Of a stretch of DNA of 17,124 bases, positions 16,166 through 17,124 are shown in pieces (the first letter of the stretch is position 1; the number at the start of each line of letters is the position of its first letter). Position numbers and translations under genes: made by a program. The DNA comes from Christensenella sp. UBA5489. GTDB taxonomy: Bacteria > Bacillota > Clostridia > Christensenellales > UBA1242. The stretch covers positions 46,704 to 63,827 of the forward strand of contig DIPL01000003.1 of the NCBI GenBank assembly GCA_002424095.1, in the 5' to 3' direction. Below the pieces are notes generated by a model, which saw only the letters and a program-made list of their open reading frames with translations, was not told the origin of the DNA and did not search any database.

Positions 16166-16891
16166 TCATTCTTTTAATTCTGCTCTTCTTAATAAAAAGA
16201 ATGTGCCAGCACATAATATCAAACTTAAAATTAACATACTTATAGAAGCAATATACGGATTAGGTACGACACCCCCAAATCCAATAATGTTTAATAAAAT
16301 TGTTGAAAGGAAATTTCCAACGGCACCGTTTGTTAACATATTTATTAAAATAAATATGGAAGGAATTAATAATAAAAATGCACAAATAACCAATCTTTGT
16401 TTTTTTGAAGTTCTATAAAATATAGAGATGATAAACCAGCCGAGAGTTGCCATCAGAAATCCCGAAGAAAACATCCAAACAAATAACCCTAAAATATTTT
16501 TTCCATACATCATTGTATATAAGGTAAAAGTATTGGATACGTTTTCAGCAAGCAGAATAAAAAGTGAGCCTATAATGCTCATTACAAAAGAAAAGGCAGT
16601 TAAGGTAATAATGCTTGACAGAAAATAAGTTTTTCTTGACATTCCGCTAAGAAGTGCCACCTTAAAAGACGAAGCAAAAAATGTTAAGCCAATAATAATC
16701 ATCCAAATAACAAATGTCCCATCCAAACTACCTGAGCCAGTACTTTCATCAGATACGGCATTTGTTACAATAATGGCGACTATAATATTAAAAACAGTTA
16801 CAGCCACAAAAAAGATAATTTGAAGGTAGTTTGAATATAATTGAAATTTAGTTAAATTAGTTAGTTTTTTTAATGATATTTTATTTTGCAT
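16166..16891 (-). CDS. ABC-2 type transporter permease
   Basis: The product (241 residues) is an integral membrane permease that would pair with the ATPase encoded just upstream. Six hydrophobic segments are visible at roughly residues 24-43, 59-80, 93-115, 133-157, 168-187 and 213-235. A GMSRKTYF motif in the first cytoplasmic loop and a C-terminal LLRRAELK are typical of ABC-2 permeases of the bacitracin/lantibiotic-immunity type. The substrate cannot be read from sequence. I chose the ATG at 16891: the AAGGAG at 16903-16908 lies 11 bases before it but only 2 bases before an alternative in-frame TTG at 16900, too close to use. The ATG follows the ATPase stop by two bases, so the genes form one operon and are probably translationally coupled. 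The gene is convergent with pheT. Confidence 0.85.
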   Translation of the reverse strand: MQNKISLKKLTNLTKFQLYSNYLQIIFFVAVTVFNIIVAIIVTNAVSDESTGSGSLDGTFVIWMIIIGLTFFASSFKVALLSGMSRKTYFLSSIITLTAFSFVMSIIGSLFILLAENVSNTFTLYTMMYGKNILGLFVWMFSSGFLMATLGWFIISIFYRTSKKQRLVICAFLLLIPSIFILINMLTNGAVGNFLSTILLNIIGFGGVVPNPYIASISMLILSLILCAGTFFLLRRAELKE

Positions 16892-16893
16892 TT

Positions 16894-17124
16894 TTAACAA
16901 TTCTCCTTATTTGTCAGATTTATAAACAATTCCTGTAATTTTGGCGCAGATAAATCTAGTTTTAATGATTTTATTTCTTTTAAATCTTCATCTGTTGCTT
17001 TGTTTTTTATTGTTGCAACTAAATAGCTCCCCAGTGTTTCTTTATGTATTATGTTTCTATTTTTAATGAATTTTTCAACTTTTTCTTTATCTCCGGATAT
17101 AACATAAGCATATTCTTTTAATTC
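16894..17124 (-). CDS. ABC transporter ATP-binding protein, C-terminal 76 residues (truncated by window)
   Basis: Reading inward from the right edge on the minus strand, the frame is open for 76 codons and ends in TAA at 16894-16896. The Walker A and B and signature motifs lie outside the window. What is visible is the accessory C-terminal region: an EYAYVISGDKEKVEKFIKN-like segment and an ending LSAPKLQELFINLTNKENC. This closely follows the P-x-L-Q-x-L-F-x-x-L-T ending of ATPases that partner ABC-2 permeases in drug or bacteriocin export and self-immunity. Its last codons (AAG GAG) double as the Shine-Dalgarno of the permease gene. The identification rests on this tail and on the adjacent permease. 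Confidence 0.75.
   Translation of the reverse strand, partial: ELKEYAYVISGDKEKVEKFIKNRNIIHKETLGSYLVATIKNKATDEDLKEIKSLKLDLSAPKLQELFINLTNKENC

Noticed and set aside
16898..16900. TTG start for the permease (three codons longer)
   Set aside because: It sits only two bases after the AAGGAG and would overlap the ATPase stop; the ATG at 16891 has workable spacing.
1..17124. CRISPR array, tRNA or rRNA genes, insertion sequences
   Set aside because: No regularly spaced identical repeats, cloverleaf sequences, transposase motifs or terminal inverted repeats were seen; the only repeats are diverged protein-domain repeats.

Overview
The window is AT-rich, uses TGA, TAG and TAA as stops (standard bacterial code) and has AGGAG-type ribosome binding sites. 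The class-II PheS carries the CxxC-x4-CxxC insertion usual in Gram-positive enzymes. The combination of a giant FN3-like/GLUG surface protein, a low-GC genome and a bacitracin/lantibiotic-type ABC exporter suggests an uncultured, probably host-associated member of the Firmicutes (Clostridia or Bacilli). That assignment is inference; no marker in the window fixes the species.

Layout. Positions 1-12022 (+) are the 3' part of one enormous gene, open from the left edge, giving at least 4006 residues. It is built of about thirty-three tandem FN3-like beta-sandwich domains followed by a C-terminal seven-repeat GLUG region. Several domains lie in higher-order blocks of three (best seen at 3773-6508). 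One domain carries a helical insertion of about 160 residues (7802-8290), and the next contains a calcium-loop-like DxDxDG motif. No LPXTG motif or C-terminal membrane segment is present. Positions 12023-12500 are a gap holding one doubtful 50-codon ORF, a convincing extended -10 promoter, and a short 5' leader with two small hairpins and no T-box. Positions 12501-15977 (+) are pheS-pheT, the two subunits of phenylalanyl-tRNA synthetase, tightly coupled (pheT's Shine-Dalgarno overlaps the pheS stop). A strong bidirectional terminator (16087-16136) separates them from a convergent minus-strand ABC operon: the C-terminal end of an ATP-binding protein (16894-17124, cut by the right edge) and its six-helix permease (16166-16891).

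How the parts relate. pheST is a housekeeping operon with its own promoter. The giant gene upstream and the ABC exporter downstream appear to be independent units. The two most interesting points are the nested domain-duplication architecture of the giant protein and a cluster of unusual substitutions in the phenylalanine pocket of PheS, notably Tyr where E. coli has the size-gating Ala294.
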